Assembly (NCBI RefSeq): GCF_900113285.1
Contig: NZ_FOOT01000005.1
Coordinates: 186,001-250,000 of the forward strand
DNA length: 64,000 nt
Reading direction: 5' to 3'
From: Pontibacter chinhatensis
GTDB lineage: Bacteria > Bacteroidota > Bacteroidia > Cytophagales > Hymenobacteraceae
The notes below the pieces were generated by a model. The model saw only the letters and a list, made by a program, of their open reading frames with translations, did not search any database and was not told where the DNA came from. Shown one piece after another: positions 46,149-55,288 of the stretch; position 1 is the first letter of the stretch; each line of letters starts with the position of its first letter. Both the position numbers and the translations under genes were made by a program.

Positions 46149-46167
46149 TTCCTTTGGCTAAAAGTTG
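46148..46167. repeat. Direct repeat flanking the beta-helix gene, upstream copy
   Basis: TTTCCTTTGGCTAAAAGTTG matches 43268-43288 except for one missing G, and both are followed within some 10 bases by GATTTTTTA or similar. A shorter third copy, TCCTTTGGCTA, is at 46215-46225. Confidence 0.7.
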
Positions 46168-46756
46168 AAAATTAGATTTTTTAATGTTTTGTTTCCTTTA
46201 AAAATCTTACAGTGTCCTTTGGCTAATGCACTGTTAATAAGATTTTTCTTTGTAATCCCCCGTAGTAAGACTGTGGTGTTAAGTGGCTAAAATTATAATT
46301 GTTGAACTGTTGCAAATATAGAGTAGAAAAAATTATAAATCATACAGGGTCCTTGAAAAATTAATAAAAAAATACATAATACTTAAAAAAGTTATACGTT
46401 TTGAAGCCTTTTATAAGGATTTAAATTCATTATAAAGCTGATAATCAGCTCTATAGCGTAGGTTACACTAATATATAACTTCTTTAAATATTAATATGCT
46501 ATATTGTGCTGTTAATCAATGGGTATAGCAAATATTAAATGTTTTTTTGCGAAGAGTGGCAGGTGGGGCAATAGCGGAATAGTAATATAAACATGTAGCG
46601 AGAGATATATAGCTATATTACTGATTAGGTACCTCTGTAAATTTGTATTTTATTGTGTAGAAAGATTCCACACATTTAGAGTCGGCCTTCTAAAAAGTGC
46701 GATTAGATTGAAATGGGAGGGGTAGTGGATTCCACAGGTTGTGGATTTGGCCTGTG
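46149..46756. other. AT-rich gene-free region inside the polysaccharide locus
   Basis: A 608-base gap, strikingly AT-rich from about 46160 to 46690 compared with the GC-rich genes around it. It should hold the promoter of the beta-helix gene at 43296-46148, separate from the upstream operon. It contains the 46148 direct repeat and a partial copy at 46215. No credible frame or terminator is seen. Confidence 0.5.
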
Positions 46757-48007
46757 TTATAAGGCCTGCTGTGGGCCTATCTTCACGCTGTTTTGCTGCA
46801 GTTTTCGTTGCCACAGCCTATACTCTTCATCCTCCATTGTCTTAGTTATACTATCGGGGAGGATGTGGTTGGCGTACTCGGCGGCGGCGGCAAAGGTGCT
46901 ATCAAACACCTCGTTGCGCCAGGTGCGGTTCTTGCCCATCACAGCCAGTGTGTTGTGGTGCATGCTGTTGTTAAAGGTGTTGCCCATCTTATAGTAGTCC
47001 TTGGCCCAGATGCCGCTGGTCCAGAAGTGGTAGGGCTTTCCATCGGGGAACGCTGCCGCCACCACGGCGCGGTTGTGGTGCATCTCGATGTGGTTGCCGC
47101 CAGCAATGCCTAAACAATAGTTGCCCAGGCCCACCAACTGGTTCTCGTATACTTTTACATAGGCGGTGGCCTCCAGCGAGTCGGTGCCCGGGGAGTCGGT
47201 GATGATACCGCCGCCCGTATACTTGGTTAGGTGAAGCGGGTAGGGGAAGGCCCCCTGTATGTAGTTGTTATGAATGCGGATAGGGGACTGGGGCGTTCCC
47301 CTGGAGTTGTAGATGTTGATGTTATCCTCCACGGCAGAGGCTTCCGGATAATTAATAACCTCATTCCAGGCAATCTCGGCACCCGGTACCTGCCCGCGGT
47401 AGTTAAACTGCACAAACTGCACGCGCTCCAGCCCCTGGTATACTTCGCCGGTAATGTTGCGGGCCTTGTTGTAGCGGATTTTTATACTCTGGTTTGGGCT
47501 TCCATCGCCGGTATACTCCACGCCCAGGTAAATGCCCGCTGTGTTCTCTATATAGCAATTCTCCACCACTACATTCCGGAACACATCCACTGCCAGAAAG
47601 CGGCGAGGCTTGGCGTAATTGCTCGTCGGGGTAGGCGGGAGACCGTAGCCTACCGTGTTCCTAACGGTGATGTCGGCGCCATAGCCCTTGCTGCGGATCA
47701 GGAAACCGGCGCCCCGGATTTTAGAATTCTCAATGATAACCGGCTCCTTTGTACGCACCTCCACCGCAGGCACCTCCGAGTCTCTGGATTCCCAGTGGCC
47801 GCTGTACGTGCCGCCTTTCGTAATAATAAGCGGGCCCTGGTAGGAAGGGGAGGCAGCTTTGGGTGAGAAGTATAAACTGCGCGTCAGGCTGCCTAGCGCT
47901 AGGGCAATGAGCAGCACAGCAGCAACAGCAAACAGCCACTTCCTGCTTGCCTGCAGCATATAGCTGCGGCGGTGGGAAGTGGCTGTTATACTTTCGAATT
48001 CCGTCAT
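46757..48007 (-). CDS. Membrane-anchored beta-helix protein
   Basis: A 416-residue protein with a single N-terminal helix (about 24-44: WLFAVAAVLLIALALGS) that probably acts as an anchor. The right-handed beta-helix fills the rest. It matches the first 410 residues of the protein at 43296-46148 closely (shared KGGTY, WESRD, IRGAG, YGLP, KPRRF, AGIYLG, VEDNIN and GLGNY blocks, and the closing LWQ-KL). It lacks the Ig, PA14 and T9SS sorting domains. One copy thus works inside the envelope and the other outside. It may trim or modify the nascent polymer. Its ATG directly follows the TAG of the glycosyltransferase gene. Confidence 0.85.
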   Translation of the reverse strand: MTEFESITATSHRRSYMLQASRKWLFAVAAVLLIALALGSLTRSLYFSPKAASPSYQGPLIITKGGTYSGHWESRDSEVPAVEVRTKEPVIIENSKIRGAGFLIRSKGYGADITVRNTVGYGLPPTPTSNYAKPRRFLAVDVFRNVVVENCYIENTAGIYLGVEYTGDGSPNQSIKIRYNKARNITGEVYQGLERVQFVQFNYRGQVPGAEIAWNEVINYPEASAVEDNINIYNSRGTPQSPIRIHNNYIQGAFPYPLHLTKYTGGGIITDSPGTDSLEATAYVKVYENQLVGLGNYCLGIAGGNHIEMHHNRAVVAAAFPDGKPYHFWTSGIWAKDYYKMGNTFNNSMHHNTLAVMGKNRTWRNEVFDSTFAAAAEYANHILPDSITKTMEDEEYRLWQRKLQQNSVKIGPQQAL

Positions 48008-48847
48008 CTACTTCAGCATATACCCGAAAATGCGGCGGGCATAACCGTTTGCCAGATAGTATGGAATATAAGGTGGCGGGCAGTTCTTCAAAGTAAAGCG
48101 GGTGAAGTCGCGCAGGTTGCCGCCACCCTTGATATCAAACAGGTGCTTGTAAAAGTTCTGCAGCGATTTGCTCTGGCGGTTCTGGCGCTCGCCGCTTTCC
48201 TCCGGGTACGTATAAAGCTTGGCATCGTAGTTCACATACAGCTCAAAGCCGTTGCGCAAGGCTGTGTGGGTAAAGTCGTAGTCGGCCACGTAGTGCGGAA
48301 ATCTTTCCTGGTCCAGCAGGCCGATTTTCTCAAACACAGCACGCGGAATCAACAAGCCACGGCCCGGCAACTGCGACACGGCGTGCAGGCCTACCTGCTG
48401 CTCCTTGGGCAGCTCCTGAAGCAGGTAACGCACCTTGTTCAGCTTAAAGTCTACAATCTCGCCACCAAAGGCTGGCTCGCGGGTGCCGGCATCCATCTCC
48501 AGGGCACCAAGTATAGCGTTTGGCTTCTCAGCCATCCTATTATAGGTGTTCTCAATGTAGTCCTCGGCTACCTCCAGGTCGTTGTTGAGCGTCATCACAT
48601 ACTCAGCCCCGGCCTGCAGGGCATGCTTGATGCCCATGTTCACGCTGGCAGTCCAGAAGAGGTTGCCGTCTCCAAAGAGTACCTCAACTTCCGGGAATTC
48701 CTCGCGCAGCATGTCGGCGGTGCCGTCGGTAGAGCCATCGTCCACCACAATTACTTTATACTTTTGGTTGGTACCACGCTTAAGGGAGAGCAGGCATTCT
48801 TTTGTAAAATGTTTTCGGTTAAAAACAGGGATAACAATGTATATCAT
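48008..48847 (-). CDS. Glycosyltransferase family 2 protein
   Basis: A 279-residue GT-A enzyme. It opens with YIVIPVFNRKHFTKECLLSL, then VIVVDDGSTDGT (donor site), GDGNLFWTASVNMGI and MTLNNDLEVAEDY (metal-binding acidic motif). This layout is close to rhamnosyltransferase-like GT2 enzymes. It adds one sugar of the repeat unit on the cytoplasmic face. There is no membrane segment. It lies in the long minus-strand operon running from wza, and its stop abuts the start of the beta-helix gene. Confidence 0.9.
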   Translation of the reverse strand: MIYIVIPVFNRKHFTKECLLSLKRGTNQKYKVIVVDDGSTDGTADMLREEFPEVEVLFGDGNLFWTASVNMGIKHALQAGAEYVMTLNNDLEVAEDYIENTYNRMAEKPNAILGALEMDAGTREPAFGGEIVDFKLNKVRYLLQELPKEQQVGLHAVSQLPGRGLLIPRAVFEKIGLLDQERFPHYVADYDFTHTALRNGFELYVNYDAKLYTYPEESGERQNRQSKSLQNFYKHLFDIKGGGNLRDFTRFTLKNCPPPYIPYYLANGYARRIFGYMLK

Positions 48848-48864
48848 TTCTAAAAAGGGCTAAT

Positions 48865-50112
48865 TTATGGTTGAACGGTTAGTTCGGCAGGCTGCGCCTG
48901 GGTATACTTACTGTAAAAGTCGTTGATGTGTTGTGTCTTCACGGTCCAGGTTTGGGATTTGGAGAATTTATAGCCGTTCATGCCCATCTTGCGGCGCAGC
49001 AGGGGTTGGTCGTATAACTTCTCCACGGCGGCGGCTATGGCTTTTACGGTTTCATCAGCCGTGCTCACCGGCACTTTAATCCCCGCGTCGTCAGGCACCA
49101 GATTTTTGGCACCGTGCAAATCCAGGGTGATGATGGGCAGGCCGTAGGCCATGGCCTCCAGGAACTGCGCGGCACTGGAGTCACGCAGGCTGCAGAACAG
49201 GAAGAGGTCGTTGTGGGTATAGGCGCGTTTCACCTCATCCCAGGGCACCTGGCCTTTCCAGTTCACCTTGCCCTGTAGTTTATACTCTTCTATCCAGCGC
49301 GGCATGTAGTCACGCATCTGGCCATCGCCCAGTATCGTCAGTTCATATTTTAAGTCAGGACGCACCTTGCTCAGGGCATCCAGCACCAGCGGCAGTCCTT
49401 TGCGCGGAAACAAACGGCCAACCCACAGAATCCGCAGCGTTTCATCAGGGATGCGCTCGGGGTAGGCTTCCGGATAGAAGTCCTCCGGAAGGCTGGTGTC
49501 CAGGAACATTTTCGGGTTGAGCGCTCCGATGCGCTGGGCCATGTCGTAGGTATCCTGGTTAGTGGTGAGCACCAGCGAGGCGTGGCGCATGGCTTTGCGG
49601 GCATTGGGGTTAAAGGCCAGCAGTGCTTCGCTGATAACCTTGCGCATCACCTCGGTTTTCCAACCGCTGTAGAAGTACTTTTTCAGTGCCCTCGGTGCTT
49701 CCTGCCCGCCACCGGTCGGGCCGAAAATAAGTGGTTTGTTCAAGCGCCACAGGGCAGTGCCCATCTGCAGGCTGCCGATGGTGACGTGGTGCACCAGGTC
49801 GAAGTTAACCTTCTCGTCCAGTTCCTTTGCCTTCAGGTAAGCGCGGTGCTGCCAGTACATGTAGTGCGGGTAAAAGCCCAGGTGGTACTCAAACAGCTTG
49901 TCTACCCAGGCCGGAAGCTCTACAAAAACGATGTGCAGGTTGGGCAGTGCCAAACGCTCTACCTCCCGCTCTATACTTTCCCTGCCCTCCACAGTGGTCA
50001 GGCACCATACCTCGTGGCCGAGCCTGGCGGTGTTAAGCGCCCAATTCCAGCCGTTGCCCAGTTCGGTGCCCCGGTTTGGCTCACAGGCATATGCAGATAA
50101 AAGTAACTTCAT
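48865..50112 (-). CDS. Glycosyltransferase family 4 protein
   Basis: A 415-residue GT-B glycosyltransferase. N-terminal features are LLSAYACEPNRGTELGNGW (the acceptor-side glycine loop) and FDLVHHVTIGSLQMG. The C-terminal donor domain has RILWVGRLFPRKGLPLV, LTILGDGQMRD and the EX7E region CSLRDSSAAQFLEAMAYG. It resembles the family opening with SAYACEPxxGSEPG. Donor sugar and linkage are not readable. It is co-oriented with neighbours at 8-17 bases. Confidence 0.9.
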   Translation of the reverse strand: MKLLLSAYACEPNRGTELGNGWNWALNTARLGHEVWCLTTVEGRESIEREVERLALPNLHIVFVELPAWVDKLFEYHLGFYPHYMYWQHRAYLKAKELDEKVNFDLVHHVTIGSLQMGTALWRLNKPLIFGPTGGGQEAPRALKKYFYSGWKTEVMRKVISEALLAFNPNARKAMRHASLVLTTNQDTYDMAQRIGALNPKMFLDTSLPEDFYPEAYPERIPDETLRILWVGRLFPRKGLPLVLDALSKVRPDLKYELTILGDGQMRDYMPRWIEEYKLQGKVNWKGQVPWDEVKRAYTHNDLFLFCSLRDSSAAQFLEAMAYGLPIITLDLHGAKNLVPDDAGIKVPVSTADETVKAIAAAVEKLYDQPLLRRKMGMNGYKFSKSQTWTVKTQHINDFYSKYTQAQPAELTVQP

Positions 50113-50120
50113 AAACTCTA

Positions 50121-51056
50121 CTAAAGACTAAAGCTAAACATAGCTTTCAGTTTGGCGCTTGCTTTGTCGCGCATCATTTTGTTAAAGTTGCGCCGGTCCG
50201 ACTCCACATCGCGGATAACGAACTTGGGGTGGCGCAGCGGGAAGGCAATTTCCTCCTCGTATACTTTGGCCTTCTTGTCGTGCAGGTTAAAGGTATGGGT
50301 GGCATCCTCTCCGAAGCCGATGTTGCGCACCAGGTTTACCTCCGGCACAATGCACAGGCCCGAGTTGCTGTACACGGTAAACTCCCACTGGTAGTCCCAC
50401 ACGTCGCCTTTCTGGATGTTCTCAAAGGTCTCCTCCAGCTTGCTCAGCCTATACTTTTCCTCCAGCTTGTTGAGGAAGATACCGTTGAGGTATCCTTTGC
50501 GCTTTAGCTCCGGGAAAGTCCCCAGGTGGAAGTCGTAGAGCTGCCAGGCGCGGCGCCAGGTGGCCCAGCCCCAGCTGTTCACCTTGTCGGAGAAGTAGTA
50601 GGAGTAGTCCGAGTCGCGGCGCCAGCCATCCAGGTAGTTGTTCCCGCTGATATGCATCACGCGGGTATCGTGTTTATACTTCTCCAGCAGTTCCTGGCAA
50701 AACCAGAAAAAGCTTTTGGACGGGATGCAGTCGTCCTCCAGGATGATGCCGGTCTCCTCGTGCTCAAAGAGCCATGAGATGGCGCGGGAGGGGGCCACGC
50801 CGCAGCCCAGGTTCTGCTCCTGGAACAGCGTCTTCACCTCGCACTCCCAATCCACCTGCTCCACGATGCGGCGGGTCTCGGCGCAGCGCTCAGCATCGGT
50901 GGCCACGTGTGGGCGGGCGCCATCGGCGGCTACGTAAAGCTTTGTGGGCTTTACCTGCCGGATGCGGTCAAATACTTTCTGGGTGGTATGGGCTCTGTTA
51001 AATATGATTAGCAACACCGGAGTGTGCAGCGGTTCTTGCGGTATAGCGGTACTCAT
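50121..51056 (-). CDS. GT-A nucleotide-sugar transferase (GT2-like)
   Basis: A 311-residue protein of the GT-A fold group related to family 2. It has PVLLIIFNRAHTTQKVFDRI, KLYVAADGARP, QNLGCGVAPSRAISW and IILEDDCIPSKSFFWF, where EDD gives the metal-binding acids; NSWGWATWRRAW is a typical later motif of these capsule-cluster enzymes. Related proteins were once labelled hemolysin-like. It probably adds one sugar of the repeat unit. It sits between wzy and a GT4 gene in the operon. Confidence 0.85.
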   Translation of the reverse strand: MSTAIPQEPLHTPVLLIIFNRAHTTQKVFDRIRQVKPTKLYVAADGARPHVATDAERCAETRRIVEQVDWECEVKTLFQEQNLGCGVAPSRAISWLFEHEETGIILEDDCIPSKSFFWFCQELLEKYKHDTRVMHISGNNYLDGWRRDSDYSYYFSDKVNSWGWATWRRAWQLYDFHLGTFPELKRKGYLNGIFLNKLEEKYRLSKLEETFENIQKGDVWDYQWEFTVYSNSGLCIVPEVNLVRNIGFGEDATHTFNLHDKKAKVYEEEIAFPLRHPKFVIRDVESDRRNFNKMMRDKASAKLKAMFSFSL

Positions 51057-51118
51057 ACAAGTGTAAGGGTTTTGGTATATGCATGTACTGCTATTCTGTT
51101 GTAGAGGTTATGTAAGAT

Positions 51119-52420
51119 TTAAACAGAATGCAGTGTTTTTTGTAGGCTTTCCCGGCGCGCCCTCATGCGCATGCCAGATTCCTGTATACGTGTCTTATAC
51201 GTCACCCTCTCTTCCTCCATGGCGGCAATGGCCCAGCCAACCACACCATAGAAAAACACCGGCAGCACATAGGAAATACCGAACACAAAGCCGCTGGAAA
51301 TGAAAGCGACAAGTATAATCTGGTTGATGGTGAGCACCCGGCGGCGGAAAGTCATGACGATGGGGTAAAGGTAGAAGAGCAGGAAAAGTATAAATCCGAC
51401 CAAACCGGTATAGAACAGCACCTCTACGTAAAAGCTGTGGAAGTGGTGCCCGTTGCCGTCCTCAAACACAGGGGCGTTCAGGTCGTCTCGGTAGAACTGG
51501 ATAGGCAGCTCGAAGCCCTCGAAGCGCATGCCGAGCATGAAGTTATCCTGGATAAAGGGCACGTACGACATGATTTGCTGGTAGCGCCAGCCGCCGGTGC
51601 CCTGCTTGTCATAGTTCTCAATGTCGGAGAAGCTCTCCTGTATCTTGTCTACAATCTCGGGGTGGATGGAAAGTATAAACCCGCTGGCAAAAAGCGCCAG
51701 CACGCCCACCACCGTGCCGATGGGCAACAGCTTGGCCACAAAGTTGATGGGCTTGTCGGTCTTAAACCGGATCAGCAGGTAGTATACGGCCAGTACAAAG
51801 GCCGTCGTGATCCAGACGGTGCGGTGCTGGAAAAAGAAGATCAGAAACAGCACGAAGAAAGCCATGAACAGGTCCTTGAACTTGCTGTGGTAGAAGTAGT
51901 TGCTCAGAAAGTATAAAAAAGGCACGGTGAGCATGTACACTGAGTTAGAGTACACGCCGCGCTCGTGGTTGGTAAAGGATGATATGCTCAGGGTATGCGA
52001 GTTCACCAGCAACACGTTCAGCAGGAAGCCGCCTAGTATAAACCAGGACACATGCTTCATCTGGATGTGGTAATTGCCTTTGTAGTAAGTATAAACAAAG
52101 TAGGCGTAAGTGAAGATGAACACTTTCATGAACACGTGCGGGTACACCATAAAGGTGCCGTACACATACTTCGACTCAAACACAAGCGCGGCGATATAGA
52201 CCACCAGCAGGCCGAAGGCCAGCTTCATGTGCTTCGACATCCGCTTAAAGAAGAGTACGCCGTAGCCCAGCGAGAGGGCCGCCATCCCCTTGATCATCAT
52301 GCTCAGGATCATGCCCTGCCTGTCCTCATTATTAGGCGAGAGCAGCTCGATGAACAGGTGGTCCATGAGCAGGATGAGGACCAGGGGGATGCTGAATAGA
52401 AAAGTATAATTTATCTTCAT
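51119..52420 (-). CDS. O-antigen/exopolysaccharide polymerase, Wzy-like
   Basis: A 433-residue membrane protein with about eleven hydrophobic segments and one larger extracytoplasmic loop at about 265-330. The loop contains GGWRYQQIMSYVPFI and HHFHSFYVEVLFYTG, the pattern of the O-antigen ligase/polymerase (Wzy_C) family. In a Wzx/Wzy-type locus this protein would link repeat units in the periplasm. The family is very diverse, so the call depends on topology and gene context as well as those motifs. The C-terminal tail is basic. Confidence 0.82.
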   Translation of the reverse strand: MKINYTFLFSIPLVLILLMDHLFIELLSPNNEDRQGMILSMMIKGMAALSLGYGVLFFKRMSKHMKLAFGLLVVYIAALVFESKYVYGTFMVYPHVFMKVFIFTYAYFVYTYYKGNYHIQMKHVSWFILGGFLLNVLLVNSHTLSISSFTNHERGVYSNSVYMLTVPFLYFLSNYFYHSKFKDLFMAFFVLFLIFFFQHRTVWITTAFVLAVYYLLIRFKTDKPINFVAKLLPIGTVVGVLALFASGFILSIHPEIVDKIQESFSDIENYDKQGTGGWRYQQIMSYVPFIQDNFMLGMRFEGFELPIQFYRDDLNAPVFEDGNGHHFHSFYVEVLFYTGLVGFILFLLFYLYPIVMTFRRRVLTINQIILVAFISSGFVFGISYVLPVFFYGVVGWAIAAMEEERVTYKTRIQESGMRMRARRESLQKTLHSV

Positions 52421-52435
52421 GGTGCGATCGCTAGT

Positions 52436-53638
52436 TTAGTTCGACCAGGCTGCCGTTGCTTTTGTGCCGGAGCCAGCCATGGTGGGTACGAGCGGTTTGC
52501 CAAGTATGGTGGCGTAGTAGTCGAGGTGCTGCTGGATGATGGCGTCGGCAGAGTAATTCTCCTGCGCAAAAGTATAGCCTTTCTCTTCCAGCCTGGCCCG
52601 CAGCGTGTCGTCTTCCACCAACTGCAGCACAGCCCCGGCAATAGACTCCGGCGACTCCACATCACAAAGCAGGCCGGTGTTACCCTTATCCAGCAGGGTA
52701 GGCACGTAGCCGCTCTTTTCCCCGCCAATCACGGCAGTACGGGCAACCATGGCCTCCAGCAGCACCATCCCAAACGACTCCTCGCGGGCAGGGTGCAGCA
52801 GGGCTTTGGCGCCGGCTATCTGGTCCATTACCTCTTTAAAAGGCAGCTGCCCCAAAAACCTGACGCCCTCGGCCAGGCCGTTTTGCAGTGCATACTGGTG
52901 TGCCAGCCCGTTCTCCTCCATCTCTGCCCCCACCAGGTGATACTCCAGCTCAGGGTGCTTTTGGCGTACTTGTGCGAAAGCTTTCAGGGCCGTCTCGGCA
53001 TTTTTCCGGTACGAGAAACCCATCAGCACCGACACAATGTAGTCCCCCTTCTCAATATCGGGGCTGAGCATTTGCTCCAGGTCCGGAGAGAAGAAGTTGT
53101 TGATCACGCGTGACTTGCGGCGGGTGCTGCGGTCGAGCATGTGATACGTATAGTCGGAGTTGGCAATCAGGTGCGAGGCTCGGGTTACTACCACGTAGTT
53201 CATGGCCCAGCGCACCAGCCGGAACATGTCCTTGTGGTTGAGCAGGATTTGCAGGGCCACATCGTGCAGACTCACCACCATCGGTATACCCGACTTCTGT
53301 GCGGCCCAGGCATACTCATAAGACCAGAAGGCACTGATGAAATCGGCAGGGTGCTGCTTTATCAGCCGGGCCATGTCGTTGATCTCGAACCAGAAAAAGC
53401 GGCGGCCCGGCTGCGGCTTCATGCGGCCAACGCACACGGTCAGTTGCTCAGTCTGGTATACTTTGGGTTCGGCAATGTCGGGGGAGTTAGTATACACAAT
53501 CACCTTAAAGCCGCGCGCCAGCAACCCATTCACAAAATAGGTACTCAGCGGCACAGCGTGGGTTTCAGGTAAATCCGACCCCGCCAACTCCCAATCCAGC
53601 ATCTTTATATCCACAGGGGCGCAAACTCCTATCGTCAT
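52436..53638 (-). CDS. Glycosyltransferase family 4 protein
   Basis: The frame opens at 53665 (MRRYNLKK), but the ATG at 53638 (MTIGVCAPVDIKML) is the more typical GT4 start; I choose it, giving about 400 residues. Donor-domain features are VSVLMGFSYRKNAETALK, HLVGAEMEENG, RFLGQLPFKEVMD, and the EX7E region PAREESFGMVLLEAMVA. It acts on the lipid-linked intermediate. It lies between wzx and wzy in the same operon with short spacers. Confidence 0.88.
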   Translation of the reverse strand: MTIGVCAPVDIKMLDWELAGSDLPETHAVPLSTYFVNGLLARGFKVIVYTNSPDIAEPKVYQTEQLTVCVGRMKPQPGRRFFWFEINDMARLIKQHPADFISAFWSYEYAWAAQKSGIPMVVSLHDVALQILLNHKDMFRLVRWAMNYVVVTRASHLIANSDYTYHMLDRSTRRKSRVINNFFSPDLEQMLSPDIEKGDYIVSVLMGFSYRKNAETALKAFAQVRQKHPELEYHLVGAEMEENGLAHQYALQNGLAEGVRFLGQLPFKEVMDQIAGAKALLHPAREESFGMVLLEAMVARTAVIGGEKSGYVPTLLDKGNTGLLCDVESPESIAGAVLQLVEDDTLRARLEEKGYTFAQENYSADAIIQQHLDYYATILGKPLVPTMAGSGTKATAAWSN

Positions 53639-53681
53639 GGTTTTCTTCAGGTTGTATCGCCTCAACCGGCGATTGTTCTGG

Positions 53682-55208
53682 TTAAGCTTCTTTTAATATG
53701 AATGTCCTGTACTTCTGCACCATACGGCCCACCGGGCTGTCGCCGCCGCCGTTCAGGCCAAACCGGTCGAGGATCATCTGCAGCTCGGCGCGCAACAGCG
53801 GGTGCGGGAAAAGCAGCGTGAGCACTGCCAGTAGCACAGCTCCTGTTACGGCTTGTGCAGCGAAGATGATGCCTGCCGGCATATCGGCTGTGCGCAACAA
53901 CGAGCTCACAAAGTATAGCCCCACGGCCACCAGGATGCCATTCAGCATGCCCGGCAGGTAAATGGACAGCTGCTGGCGGTACGACAGCTCGAGCACCAGG
54001 TGCATCACACGCTGGTACAAAGCCATACGCACTGTCTCCCCGATAAGCACGGCAAAGGCAAAGCCTACCAGCCCATACGCACGCAGCAGGTAAAACAGGA
54101 CACCAATCACAAGTATAAATACAATGTTGAGGATGATCTTCTGGTTTAGGATAGCCTTGGCATCGCACACGATGCCCGCAAACATGGTGATGAAGCTCAG
54201 GGAAATAGCCAGGCTTAGTACCTGCAGCACCGGCACCGACTCGCCCCACTGCTCGCCCAGCACAATGCGCACCAACTCAGGGGCCGCCACGGCTATGCCC
54301 ATACAGGCCGGAAGCACGATGGCAGCCAGCAAGGTGATACTTGACAGGTAAATGCGGCCAAGCTTTTCGGTGTCATTCTGGATTTTGCTGAAGCTCGGAA
54401 ACACTACCTTGCTAAAAGTGCGTGTGAGCATGTACATGGGCAGGTTCACCAGCATGTAAGCGCGGTTGTAAATACCGAGTTTATGCGAGCCCAACACACG
54501 GCCGATAAGGATGGTGCCAAACTCCTGGCTCAGGAACTCCAGAAAGCTGATGAACGACATGCGGCTGCCGTAGCTGAACAGCGGCTTGTAGGGCTCCAGC
54601 CGAAACTGCGGCAGCACGCTGTGCCGCACGGCAACATAGGCCCCGATTGCCGAGAGCGCCATCTGCAGCAGAGTGGCAATAATCAAACTCCACACCCCAA
54701 AGCCGAGCGCAGCCAGCACAATGCCCGCCACCAGATAGGAGAGCACGTAGGCCACCATCTCAATAATGCTGACAAGCTTGAACCGCATCTCGCGCTCGAG
54801 CATACTGACCGACGTAATCGACAAACCGCTGATCAGGAAAGCCAGCGACATGACCTGCACAATAGGCGTTACATCGGGGTTCTCAAAGAAGTCGGCGGCG
54901 AGAGGGGCCAGCAGAACGGTAAGGATGGTGAAAAGCAGCCCAAGTCCTGCAGATGCCGTGAAGGCAGCCCGGATGTGCTGGGGCTCCAGGTCCTCCTTTT
55001 GCACAATGGCCTTGGTCAGGCCCATGTTGGCAAAGTAGCTCCCGAAACGGATAACAACTCCGGCAATAGCCACCAAACCGAAAGCCTCCGGAGCCAGCAG
55101 GCGGGCCATGGCCGAAGTATAACCAATCTGCATGACTGCGTTGGCTATGGTAGACACGGTGCCCCACTTCAGTCCGCTGACGGCTTTAGAAGCTAAATTT
55201 TTACTCAT
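53682..55208 (-). CDS. Polysaccharide flippase, Wzx/WzxC-like
   Basis: A 508-residue membrane protein with about 12-14 helices. The opening LASKAVSGLKWGTVSTIANA and the ARLLAPEAFGLVAIAGVV segment are signatures of the WzxC/polysaccharide transport family in the MOP superfamily. GIYNRAYMLVNLPMYMLTRT is another conserved stretch. It moves the lipid-linked repeat unit across the inner membrane. It lies downstream of wzc, with an 80-base spacer containing a strong hairpin. Confidence 0.92.
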   Translation of the reverse strand: MSKNLASKAVSGLKWGTVSTIANAVMQIGYTSAMARLLAPEAFGLVAIAGVVIRFGSYFANMGLTKAIVQKEDLEPQHIRAAFTASAGLGLLFTILTVLLAPLAADFFENPDVTPIVQVMSLAFLISGLSITSVSMLEREMRFKLVSIIEMVAYVLSYLVAGIVLAALGFGVWSLIIATLLQMALSAIGAYVAVRHSVLPQFRLEPYKPLFSYGSRMSFISFLEFLSQEFGTILIGRVLGSHKLGIYNRAYMLVNLPMYMLTRTFSKVVFPSFSKIQNDTEKLGRIYLSSITLLAAIVLPACMGIAVAAPELVRIVLGEQWGESVPVLQVLSLAISLSFITMFAGIVCDAKAILNQKIILNIVFILVIGVLFYLLRAYGLVGFAFAVLIGETVRMALYQRVMHLVLELSYRQQLSIYLPGMLNGILVAVGLYFVSSLLRTADMPAGIIFAAQAVTGAVLLAVLTLLFPHPLLRAELQMILDRFGLNGGGDSPVGRMVQKYRTFILKEA

Positions 55209-55238
55209 CTTAAAAAAACGTAATTAGGTAACAGACAA

Positions 55239-55263
55239 GGTGCAGCCATACGTTGGCTGCACC
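55239..55263 (-). other. Intercistronic hairpin between wzc and wzx
   Basis: A perfect 10-base-pair stem, GGTGCAGCCA/TGGCTGCACC, with loop TACGT. On the minus strand there is no T run directly after it, but a run of seven T lies about 25 bases further, just before the wzx start. It could be an attenuator, RNA-processing or stability element. Confidence 0.6.
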
Positions 55264-55288
55264 CGCTGGTATTTCCTTGCCCGAGGCT

